IMG/VR virus record: IMGVR_UViG_3300034374_009179
Span: 1-31,362 of that record
DNA: 31,362 nucleotides
Source: a virus
Reading direction: 5' to 3' (one strand)
Shown here piece after piece: positions 15,714-22,474 of the stretch. Below the pieces are notes generated by a model that did no database searches, was not told where the DNA came from, and saw nothing but the letters and a program-made list of their open reading frames with translations. Numbering within the stretch: position 1 is the stretch's first letter; each line of letters opens with the position of its first letter. A program made the position numbers and the translations under genes.

Positions 15714-16608
15714 GTTAATAGATGTACATCAAGAATTCCATCTTGGAAATAGATTTATATTTGATGTTGCTGAAAACATGTCTAAATTTTTACCAGATGA
15801 ATATAGAGTTATTGTAAAGTATGATAGACAGGCTTATCATGATTATAGTCCAAATTTCTTAAATGTGTTATTGTCAACATCATGTGAATCACATAATCTT
15901 GCAAAAGATTTCTTTGATGAAAATGTTCACGCTATCTTTCAAAATTATTTTCATTTAAATAAGTGGAGCGAGCCCGTTCACAATAACATATCTTATCCAC
16001 TACCAATAGGTACATTTGTAGATGTACCAAATGATATAAATATAAAACCACTACAGGAAAGAGAGTTTGATTTTTGTTTTATTGGCTCAATACCAAATAC
16101 TGGCACAAGGGACTGCTTTAAAAGAAATGTAGATTCATTTATTAAGGGTTTTGGAAACAATTATAAATACAGAATACATTATACTAATTCTTTTAGTGAT
16201 GGATTATCTCACAATGATTATCTTGAAATATTAAACAGCTCAAAAATAAGTTTGTGTCCATCCGGGTCATCTAGCAGTGAAACATTTAGATTTTTTGAAT
16301 CAATTAGAATGGGGTCGTTTCCCGTAGTTGACTTTTTACCAAAGTTTTGGTATTATGAAGGTGCCCCATTTTTTTTAGTGAAATGGTTTCAGATAGAAAA
16401 AACAATACCACTTATGCTACAAAGCTTGGAAAATGGATATAATCATACTGAACACGTATCAAGATATATGGATGAAATACTTAATCCAAAAAATTTGGCT
16501 AATATACTATCTCAAATATTGCTAAAAAGAGATTCTATTGGTATAGATTTAGTAAAAGGGCAAATCGAAAAAACAAGAACAGAGATGAAAAAACAATGTC
16601 GAATGTAG
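15706..16608 (+). CDS. Exostosin-like glycosyltransferase
   Basis: 300 aa. The C-terminal half carries K-I-S-L-C-P-S-G-S-S-S-S-E-T-F-R-F-F-E-S-I-R-M-G-S-F-P-V-V split around residues 185-212, the sugar-nucleotide-binding pattern of exostosin/GT47-like and other GT-B enzymes. The upstream strand F-D-F-C-F-I-G-S-I is typical of the start of that half. It overlaps its neighbours on both sides, so it belongs to the same transcription unit, yet it sits among replication genes more than 6 kb from the main glycosyltransferase cluster. Donor and acceptor cannot be read from the sequence. Confidence 0.75.
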   Translation: MAELIDVHQEFHLGNRFIFDVAENMSKFLPDEYRVIVKYDRQAYHDYSPNFLNVLLSTSCESHNLAKDFFDENVHAIFQNYFHLNKWSEPVHNNISYPLPIGTFVDVPNDINIKPLQEREFDFCFIGSIPNTGTRDCFKRNVDSFIKGFGNNYKYRIHYTNSFSDGLSHNDYLEILNSSKISLCPSGSSSSETFRFFESIRMGSFPVVDFLPKFWYYEGAPFFLVKWFQIEKTIPLMLQSLENGYNHTEHVSRYMDEILNPKNLANILSQILLKRDSIGIDLVKGQIEKTRTEMKKQCRM

Positions 16609-18173
16609 CGATTAATTGTAAAACGCACTATAGCCTACTTAGGGGTTTTTCAAAGTGCGAAGCATTAGCAAAGAAGTGTAGCGAATATGGTTACACTTCT
16701 TGCGTTTTAGCAGATATAAAAACAATAGCTGGTGCTGTTGATTTTCATAAGGCTTGCAAAAAATACGGAATAAAACCAATTATAGGGTGTGACTTTGAAG
16801 AATATATGCTTGTAGCTAAAAATAAAAATGGATGGCTCGATTTAATCAGATATTTTTCTGATCAGAATTTAACAAATCTTAAAGAGATATGTAAAAATGG
16901 AAATATTTTATGTCTAAGCCCAAACACTTCATTTAAGAAGATATTTCAAAATAACTTTATTGAAGTATCGTATCAGAAATATGCTTCATACTACGTGGAA
17001 AAAAGTGACGCGGTTCTGCACAGAATACTGCTTTGTTCCGGCATGAAGAAAACAATACCACAAGTTAACAAGACTCTAAAAAACAATGAGGAATTCAATG
17101 ACAAAAGGTTTTTTATATCCGATGAATTTCATCTTAAAGGACCAGAAGATATTAATATAGACTTTGATCTAGATAAATTATGCGAAGATTATGAAATAAC
17201 GCACAAGCCAATGCTGCCAGAATTTGAATGCCCAGACGGCCTAAATCAAGATGAATACCTTACCCAATTATGTCGGATTGGGTGGCGGGAAAAGCTGATT
17301 AATAATGGCATAGTAGATGACGATGAGGTAAAATCAAAATATACCGATAGAATAAAATTAGAGCTTGGCGTAATATTTGAAGCTGGATTATCTGGTTATT
17401 TTCTAGTTGTTCAAGATATAGTTAATGAGGTTAAAAGAAGGGGATGGATAGCTGGAGTTGGAAGAGGAAGTGCTGCTGGCAGTCTTGTGTCGTATTTGAT
17501 CGGCATAACCGGTATTGACCCAATTAAATATAATCTTTTATGGGAGCGATTTTATAATCGAGGAAGAGATTCTGGTGATCATGTTTCTCTGCCGGATATT
17601 GATATGGACGTTCCGGCAGATAAAAGAGATGATATTATTGAGTACATTAAAAACAAATATGGGCACGATAAGGTTTCACAGATGATAACCTTTGGCAGGC
17701 TTCAGGGCAGAGCCGCCCTTAAGGAAGTACTAAGAATCAGTGATGCTGTCTCGTTTGCCGAAATGAATGAGATAACTAAAAACATACCAAATGAAGCTGA
17801 AATATCTGACCAGTTAGAATTGATGGAGCAAAAATCAATCATCAGATGGGCACTAGAAAATCAACCAGAATCACTAGAGGCTTGGTGTAAAATAAATGAC
17901 GATGGCGAATTAGTTGGACCATTGTCCGAAATATTTGAGCAAGCTATAAAAATAGAAGGCACAAATAAATCACAAGGTAAACATGCCGCTGGTGTGATAA
18001 TCTCTAAAGAGAAACTAAAAGATGTATGCCCAATGATTAAAGACAAAAATGGACAGATGATAGCGGGATTTGAAATGAACGATTTAGAAAGTCAGGGCCA
18101 TGTCAAATTCGATGTTCTAGGAATAGATTTACTTGGAAAAGTTATGGAGATAATTAATTATGAAAGCAACTAA
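16596..18173 (+). CDS. dnaE: DNA polymerase III alpha subunit, piece 1 (PHP, palm, thumb)
   Basis: 525 aa. The N-terminal PHP domain (to about residue 200) is followed by the polymerase core with V-G-R-G-S-A-A-G-S (near 287-295), L-P-D-I-D-M-D (catalytic Asp334 and Asp336) and H-V-K-F-D-V-L-G (third catalytic Asp506). It ends 20 residues later with a normal stop, at the palm-fingers junction, so the fingers, C-terminal DNA-binding and OB parts are missing from this chain. There is no half-intein at its C-terminus. PHP metal ligands are degraded: the usual H-x-H is N-C-K and the D-H pair is D-I. The gene overlaps the glycosyltransferase by 13 bases and the next ORF by 14. Confidence 0.92.
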   Translation: MSNVAINCKTHYSLLRGFSKCEALAKKCSEYGYTSCVLADIKTIAGAVDFHKACKKYGIKPIIGCDFEEYMLVAKNKNGWLDLIRYFSDQNLTNLKEICKNGNILCLSPNTSFKKIFQNNFIEVSYQKYASYYVEKSDAVLHRILLCSGMKKTIPQVNKTLKNNEEFNDKRFFISDEFHLKGPEDINIDFDLDKLCEDYEITHKPMLPEFECPDGLNQDEYLTQLCRIGWREKLINNGIVDDDEVKSKYTDRIKLELGVIFEAGLSGYFLVVQDIVNEVKRRGWIAGVGRGSAAGSLVSYLIGITGIDPIKYNLLWERFYNRGRDSGDHVSLPDIDMDVPADKRDDIIEYIKNKYGHDKVSQMITFGRLQGRAALKEVLRISDAVSFAEMNEITKNIPNEAEISDQLELMEQKSIIRWALENQPESLEAWCKINDDGELVGPLSEIFEQAIKIEGTNKSQGKHAAGVIISKEKLKDVCPMIKDKNGQMIAGFEMNDLESQGHVKFDVLGIDLLGKVMEIINYESN

Positions 18174-18390
18174 ACAGGATATCAAGACAGTAGTATTTTC
18201 TGGTTGTGCTTTAGAGCTTGATGGTGTATCAATTTGCAATATTGAAAACTATCTAAAGAACGCCGTGGTCAAAAGATCAGCAAAATATCAAGTGTGGTCA
18301 GATAGACATAGATGCTATAAGCTTTACCATAATATTGATGAGGCTGTAGACAAGTTTCTATCATTAACAAAGGATAAAGTATATGGCTAA
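18160..18390 (+). CDS. Hypothetical 76-aa protein between polymerase pieces
   Basis: The small basic protein has its start inside dnaE piece 1 and its stop inside the exonuclease gene. The second half (K-R-S-A-K-Y-Q-V-W-S-D-R, C-Y-K-L-Y, N-I-D-E-A-V-D-K-F-L) alternates strands and a final helix much like an AP2-type DNA-binding fold, in which three strands pack on an E-A-A helix. That likeness is by eye and weak. It has no intein motifs, so it is not the source of a trans-splicing half. The location suggests a polymerase-associated factor. Confidence 0.55.
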   Translation: MKATKQDIKTVVFSGCALELDGVSICNIENYLKNAVVKRSAKYQVWSDRHRCYKLYHNIDEAVDKFLSLTKDKVYG

Positions 18391-19072
18391 TACGAGGGAT
18401 ATTATTTGTTTTGATTTTGAAACTGGGGGAGCGAACCCACACACATGTCAACCAACCCAAATAGCCGCAATAGCTATACACGGAAGAAAACTAACGCTTC
18501 AGCCAAATGGTGTTTTCAATAGTGAGATTCGTCCAATTATTGATGATGAAAAGGCCATAGCCGCTGGTGTTGGTCCACTTGAAGACAAGGCCCTTGAAAT
18601 AACAAGAAAAACTAGAGAGGGGCTAGCTAAGGCCCCACCACCTAAAATAGTATGGAAAAAGTTTACTGAATTTGTTAACCAATACAATTGGAAAAATACT
18701 TCTTTCACTGCACCAATAGCCGCTGGCTTTAATATCATAGCATATGATATGCCTATTGTTAATCGTATGTGTAAGCAATACGGTCCATATAACAACGATA
18801 GGGGGGAGCAAAAGCTGTTCAATCCTATATTTAAAATGGATCTTATGGACCATATTTATTGTTGGTTTGAGAACAATCAAGATGTTAAATCTTATAATAT
18901 GGATTATCTAAGGGACTATTTTGGATTGCCCAAAGATAATGCTCACGATGCCCTACAGGATGTTAAAGATACGGCAAATATATTGATTAAGTTCTTAAAA
19001 TTACAACGAGGACTTCTTAAAAAGATAAAGTTTGAAAAATCATTTGCAAATGGGGATATGTACATTGAGTAA
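18383..19072 (+). CDS. dnaQ: DnaQ-like 3'-5' exonuclease (DEDDh)
   Basis: 229 aa. Exo I is I-I-C-F-D-F-E-T-G-G (Asp11, Glu13), Exo II is A-G-F-N-I-I-A-Y-D-M-P-I, and Exo III is N-A-H-D-A-L-Q-D-V-K-D-T-A (H and D of DEDDh). This is the epsilon-type proofreading fold. Piece 1 of the polymerase has a degraded PHP domain, so a separate exonuclease is the likely proofreader. The gene lies exactly between two halves of dnaE and overlaps both neighbours by 8 bases, suggesting coupled synthesis of the subunits. Confidence 0.88.
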   Translation: MANTRDIICFDFETGGANPHTCQPTQIAAIAIHGRKLTLQPNGVFNSEIRPIIDDEKAIAAGVGPLEDKALEITRKTREGLAKAPPPKIVWKKFTEFVNQYNWKNTSFTAPIAAGFNIIAYDMPIVNRMCKQYGPYNNDRGEQKLFNPIFKMDLMDHIYCWFENNQDVKSYNMDYLRDYFGLPKDNAHDALQDVKDTANILIKFLKLQRGLLKKIKFEKSFANGDMYIE

Positions 19073-20438
19073 GATGGACTTAAATGACTTTGAAGATCAA
19101 AACGTATGGGATTTGATATGCAGCGGAAAGACAAAAGGTGTTTTCCAGCTAGAGTCTAATCTTGGTAGACATTGGGCAAAACAACTAAAACCAAGAAGTA
19201 TTTCTGAATTATCTGCTCTGATCAGCCTCATTCGACCGGGGTGCATCTCTGGTGATACAAAAATAACAGTATCTTCTTACATACATAAAGATGGCAATGT
19301 TAGGTTTGTAAGAAAAACAATGAAAGAATTGTTTATCAATAAAGATAGGTACGATAGTTTATTTTCTATTGACAAAGATTACAATCTTGACATTAATAGG
19401 GTTTCTGATATTTTTTATAGCGGGCAAAAAGAGTGTTTTAAAGTTTTAATCTCTAAAAGGCCAAACAGGAAAAAGTCTTGGAAACAGCCAATATATTATG
19501 ACTTGGAATGCACAAAAGACCATAAGCTATTGAGAAGTGATGGCGAGTGGGTGGAGCTTCAACATTTGAAACTTGGCGACCGTATAGCGATACTTAAAAA
19601 ACAAAGAAAGAAGCTTGTAGCAAATAGACAAGCCCCGTCAGCAGATAAAGTAGAAAATGCTAGATTAAGACTACCACAATCTAATGACATAGAGTGGGCC
19701 GAGTATGTGGGTTGTGAATCGGTTGGCATTAAAGATACTTATGATATAACAATGGATGGACCTAATCATAATTTCATGGCTGGTGGCATTGTTGTTCATA
19801 ACTGCCTTAAGGCTTATACAGACGGCAAAAGCATGACTCAGCATTATGTAGATAGAAAATCTGGAAAAGACCCGACAACATTTCCACACGATTCTCTATC
19901 TGATATACTGAATGAAACTTACGGCGTTTTAGTATATCAAGAACAATCAATGATTATAGCCCAAAAGCTTGCTGGGTTCAGTCTACAGGAAGCAGATGTT
20001 TTAAGAAAGGCTATTGGTAAGAAAAAAGCGGACCTCATGGAAAAGGTTAAAAAATCATTTATAGAAGGTGCTATCAATAAGGGAATCGTAAGTAAAGAAC
20101 TTGCAGAAGAAATATTTTCTTGGATTGAAAAATCTAGTAGATATTCGTTTAATAAATGTCTATCACCAGAAACAATCGTTATCACGCCTAGCGGCGAGAA
20201 ACCGATGAATGATATAAAAGTTGGAGATGCAGTATTAGCACCAAACCATAATGGTAATGAATTTGTTGAAGTTCTAGACACAATAGACAATGGCGATAAA
20301 GAAACCGTAGAAATAACCTTAGAAGACGGTAAAACAATAACATGCACGATAGATCATAAATTCTTATGTAACAATGGGCAAATACTTCCACTTTATGAGA
20401 TTTTAGAAAACAATCTTGAAATTATGTGTATAAACTAG
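19065..20438 (+). CDS. dnaE: DNA polymerase III alpha subunit, piece 2, with mini-intein and N-terminal split-intein half
   Basis: The sequence takes up the DnaE fold at the start of the fingers: E-D-Q-N-V-W-D-L-I-C-S-G-K-T-K-G-V-F-Q-L-E, then S-L-I-R-P-G. After a mini-intein (19242-19802) it continues Y-V-D-R-K-S-G, Y-G-V-L-V-Y-Q-E-Q-S-M, R-K-A-I-G-K-K-K and R-Y-S-F-N-K. It then enters a half-intein at 20157 and stops. Host-derived sequence is about 177 aa. The start is uncertain: TTG 19065 (GGGG nine bases upstream, overlapping the exonuclease stop) or ATG 19074; in-frame codons at 19032 and 19050 add residues unlike DnaE. It needs both cis- and trans-splicing to mature. Confidence 0.88.
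   Translation: MSKMDLNDFEDQNVWDLICSGKTKGVFQLESNLGRHWAKQLKPRSISELSALISLIRPGCISGDTKITVSSYIHKDGNVRFVRKTMKELFINKDRYDSLFSIDKDYNLDINRVSDIFYSGQKECFKVLISKRPNRKKSWKQPIYYDLECTKDHKLLRSDGEWVELQHLKLGDRIAILKKQRKKLVANRQAPSADKVENARLRLPQSNDIEWAEYVGCESVGIKDTYDITMDGPNHNFMAGGIVVHNCLKAYTDGKSMTQHYVDRKSGKDPTTFPHDSLSDILNETYGVLVYQEQSMIIAQKLAGFSLQEADVLRKAIGKKKADLMEKVKKSFIEGAINKGIVSKELAEEIFSWIEKSSRYSFNKCLSPETIVITPSGEKPMNDIKVGDAVLAPNHNGNEFVEVLDTIDNGDKETVEITLEDGKTITCTIDHKFLCNNGQILPLYEILENNLEIMCIN
19242..19802 (+). other. DnaE mini-intein without endonuclease domain (187 aa)
   Basis: The insertion splits R-P-G and the following C-L-K-A-Y-T-D-G. It opens with Cys1 (C-I-S-G-D-T-K-I-T-V, block A), has C-T-K-D-H-K-L-L (block B T-x-x-H), Y-D-I-T-M-D-G-P-N-H-N-F (block F) and ends I-V-V-H-N before Cys+1. 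No LAGLIDADG or other nuclease motif is present, and a basic linker (K-K-Q-R-K-K-L-V-A-N-R) occupies the usual endonuclease site. It is therefore a class 1 mini-intein that has lost, or never had, its homing nuclease. It lies in the fingers region of the polymerase. Confidence 0.9.
20157..20438 (+). other. Split intein, N-terminal half (IntN, 93 aa)
   Basis: After the extein S-F-N-K the frame enters C-L-S-P-E-T-I-V-I-T-P-S-G-E (block A) and runs through V-E-I-T-L-E-D-G-K-T-I-T-C-T-I-D-H-K-F-L (block B with T-x-x-H), then G-Q-I-L-P-L-Y-E-I-L-E. It stops at TAG 20436. Length, order and end point mirror the IntN half of the cyanobacterial split DnaE intein. I count 17 acidic and 5 basic residues (Lys/Arg), giving the strong negative charge typical of IntN halves that pair electrostatically with a basic IntC. 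Confidence 0.92.
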
Positions 20439-20453
20439 TGTGAGCCCTATTAA

Positions 20454-20459
20454 AAGGAG
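20454..20459 (+). promoter_or_regulatory. Ribosome binding site of the homing endonuclease
   Basis: AAGGAG lies nine bases before ATG 20469, in the 30-base gap after the IntN stop. The endonuclease therefore has its own translation start and is not made by read-through. Confidence 0.6.
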
Positions 20460-20468
20460 TCGTAGTTT

Positions 20469-21365
20469 ATGACAATAGAAAAAAAAGATTGGCATACATG
20501 TATACTGTGCGAAAAGGATATAAAAGATTTATCTAAAATATACGGTGGTTCTGGTATATATTACACTAAAGTATTTTCAGATCACCTAAAAAATGATCAT
20601 GGTATTTCTCCAGAAGAATACTTTGAAAAAATATCAGAAAGACCACTCTGTTCATGCGGGGAATGCAAAAAGGTTGTTGACCTTGTTTGGAAAGGGAAAA
20701 ATAATTTCTCATGGAGAAAATATAAATGTGGTAAAAATGATGGAGTTAAAAAATGGAGCAAATGGGCAAAACATGGTAGATCCGGTGAAAATAATCCAAT
20801 GTATGGAAGAGATTCGTGGAATAAAAATAAAACAAAATATGATTCAGATATAATAATGAAAATATCTCAAAAGATGACAAACAGACACATATCTGATATA
20901 ACTAAACAAAGACAATCCAAGTCAGCCAAAGCGAGAAAAATACATGGACACACTGGCCATAGACATAGTGAAGAATCTAAAAATAAAATGAGAATAGCGA
21001 CATTAAACGCTATCAAGAATGGCAAAATGCCACAAACCAAAACAAAATGCCACATAGAGATGGCAAAAATATTAAATGATCTTAATATTTCATTTGAAGA
21101 AGAGTTTATGGTAAGTTATTGGTCTTTTGATTTCTACTTGAATGATCTGGATATTTTAATAGAAGTTGATGGTGATTATTTTCATTCAAATCCATTATTT
21201 TACAAAAAGCCAAAAACAAAAACTCAAAAAATAAATGCTAGCAGGGACAAGAAAAAAAATGAATTCTGTAAGACAAATAATCTTACTTTAATTAGATTTT
21301 GGGAACACGATATACATAACAACAGGGAAGATGTAATATGCAGGCTAGAAAAATTATTAATGTAA
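20469..21365 (+). CDS. Free-standing homing endonuclease, NUMOD3 plus Vsr-like nuclease
   Basis: 298 aa. The N-terminus has a C2H2-like finger (H-T-C-I-L-C-E-K-D-I ... F-S-D-H-L-K-N-D-H-G) and a further C-S-C-G-E-C. Next come NUMOD3-type DNA-binding segments (G-E-N-N-P-M-Y-G-R and S-E-E-S-K-N-K-M-R). The C-terminal nuclease is Vsr-like: S-F-D-F-Y-L-N-D-L-D-I-L-I-E-V-D-G-D-Y-F-H, then R-D-K-K-K-N-E-F-C, then L-I-R-F-W-E-H-D-I. This matches the type of endonuclease described in fractured genes with split inteins. It lies between IntN and IntC, and its last 28 bases overlap the IntC start. The expected target is the unbroken dnaE site encoding F-N-K-S-H (inference). Confidence 0.85.
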   Translation: MTIEKKDWHTCILCEKDIKDLSKIYGGSGIYYTKVFSDHLKNDHGISPEEYFEKISERPLCSCGECKKVVDLVWKGKNNFSWRKYKCGKNDGVKKWSKWAKHGRSGENNPMYGRDSWNKNKTKYDSDIIMKISQKMTNRHISDITKQRQSKSAKARKIHGHTGHRHSEESKNKMRIATLNAIKNGKMPQTKTKCHIEMAKILNDLNISFEEEFMVSYWSFDFYLNDLDILIEVDGDYFHSNPLFYKKPKTKTQKINASRDKKKNEFCKTNNLTLIRFWEHDIHNNREDVICRLEKLLM

Positions 21366-21451
21366 AAAAGATAGGGAAAATTAGGACTATGGATATTGAG
21401 GTTGATAATGAATCTCATATATTCTACGGAAATGGTATAGCCACATCTAAT
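21338..21451 (+). other. Split intein, C-terminal half (IntC, 38 aa)
   Basis: M-Q-A-R-K-I-I-N-V-K-K-I-G-K precedes T-M-D-I-E-V-D-N-E-S-H-I-F-Y (block F) and G-I-A-T-S-N (block G), with Asn as the last intein residue and Ser as +1. The length matches the 36-residue IntC of cyanobacterial DnaE. It carries six basic and four acidic residues, complementing the acidic IntN. It lacks any block A or B, so it can splice only with the IntN encoded at 20157-20438. Confidence 0.92.
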
Positions 21452-22468
21452 TCCCACGGGGTTGCATATGCCATAAACGCATTCTGGAGCGCGTATTGTA
21501 AATACCATAAACCCACAGCCTTCTATATTTCATATCTAAATCACGCACACAGAAAGCCAGATTCGCATAAAGAAATTAAAGAACTGGTTGTTGACGCTAA
21601 ACTTCTTGATATAGAAGTGTATCCACCAAGACTTGGTAACATTTATAAAGATTTCACAAGTAGGGGTGGTAAGATTTATTTTGGTATATCGCACATAAAG
21701 AATGTAGGCGATTCAGAGTGCGATAAAATAGTAAACAACTTTTCAAACAGCGAAATAAAAAACTTTTCTTGGGTTCAATCGTTGGTAGAAATTATATACA
21801 AGGGAAAAGTTAACAAGAGGGCGGTTATATCTCTAATATCTGTCGGGGCCTTCAATGGGCCTAAAAATATAGAATCTAGAAACAAAATGCTATATGAATT
21901 TGATAGCTGGAATCAGCTAACCCAAAGAGAAAAAGACTATATTGCAGATAATTATTCTGAATTTTCATCGCTTAACGAATGTATAGATAATATGCTGTCT
22001 AATTTTAAGTTAACATCAAAGCGAAAAGAAGTAGTTTCAGATATTTGTGAATCTCTTAAAAATCCATTTTATGATACTCAAGATAGTATTTCAACTATAG
22101 CGCAGTACGAAGAAAAATACATGGGGTGTTCTTTAACTTGTAGTAAATCAGACGCGGTTGATAGTACGTTTTCTGCAACAATGTGCAAAGACATATCCAA
22201 CGGATTGATAACAGGTAAAGCAAATATTATAGTTACTATAAGCTCAGTAAGGACATATAAAACAAAAAAGGGGAAAAATCCCGGTCAAATTATGGCGTTT
22301 TTGTGTGCTGAAGATAGTAGCGGTATGCTGGATTCGATTACCGTGTTTCCAGAGTCTTATGAGAACTACAAAGATTTGCTAATTGAAAATAATACAGTAC
22401 TAATACAGGGCGAAATCTCAAAAAGAGATAAGTCTTCAATTATTGCAAATAAAATTACTCAGGTTTGA
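21338..22468 (+). CDS. dnaE: DNA polymerase III alpha subunit, piece 3, with C-terminal split-intein half
   Basis: The first 38 residues are an IntC, and the extein resumes with Ser at 21452: S-H-G-V-A-Y-A-I-N-A-F-W, which joined to F-N-K of piece 2 recreates the DnaE F-N-K-S-H motif. It continues through the C-terminal fingers and helix-hairpin-helix region (near G-G-K-I-Y-F-G-I-S-H-I-K-N-V-G) to an OB-fold (K-A-N-I-I-V-T-I-S-S-V-R-T-Y, S-G-M-L-D-S-I-T-V-F). The host-derived part is 338 aa. Pieces 1, 2 and 3 without intein total about 1,040 aa, near the length of an intact DnaE (E. coli 1,160). ATG 21338 is the only start that includes the whole IntC. Confidence 0.92.
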   Translation: MQARKIINVKKIGKIRTMDIEVDNESHIFYGNGIATSNSHGVAYAINAFWSAYCKYHKPTAFYISYLNHAHRKPDSHKEIKELVVDAKLLDIEVYPPRLGNIYKDFTSRGGKIYFGISHIKNVGDSECDKIVNNFSNSEIKNFSWVQSLVEIIYKGKVNKRAVISLISVGAFNGPKNIESRNKMLYEFDSWNQLTQREKDYIADNYSEFSSLNECIDNMLSNFKLTSKRKEVVSDICESLKNPFYDTQDSISTIAQYEEKYMGCSLTCSKSDAVDSTFSATMCKDISNGLITGKANIIVTISSVRTYKTKKGKNPGQIMAFLCAEDSSGMLDSITVFPESYENYKDLLIENNTVLIQGEISKRDKSSIIANKITQV

Positions 22469-22474
22469 AACAAT

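Larger units (their letters stand above)
20157..21451 (+). mobile_element. Fractured-gene cassette: IntN, homing endonuclease, IntC within dnaE
   Basis: The whole 1,295-base cassette interrupts dnaE exactly between the codons for Lys (F-N-K) and Ser (S-H). It consists of IntN ending in a stop, a 30-base gap, an independently translated endonuclease, and an overlapping IntC start. It would home as a unit into an uninterrupted dnaE, and protein trans-splicing would repair the host protein. The insertion point is three codons downstream of the site used by the cyanobacterial split DnaE intein (which splices before C-F-N-K-S-H). Confidence 0.88.

Noticed and set aside
18160-18390. Possible third split-intein half joining polymerase pieces 1 and 2
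   Set aside because: There is no Cys1 block A, T-x-x-H block B or terminal H-N / S-N followed by Cys, Ser or Thr in this ORF, at the end of piece 1 or at the start of piece 2.
19032-19064. Longer N-terminus for dnaE piece 2 from TTG 19032 or ATG 19050
   Set aside because: The extra residues are read out of the exonuclease C-terminus and do not resemble DnaE; TTG 19065 or ATG 19074 fits better.
20593-20853. 86-codon ORF within the homing endonuclease gene
   Set aside because: It is out of frame with the endonuclease, which shows clear finger, NUMOD3 and nuclease motifs through the same stretch.
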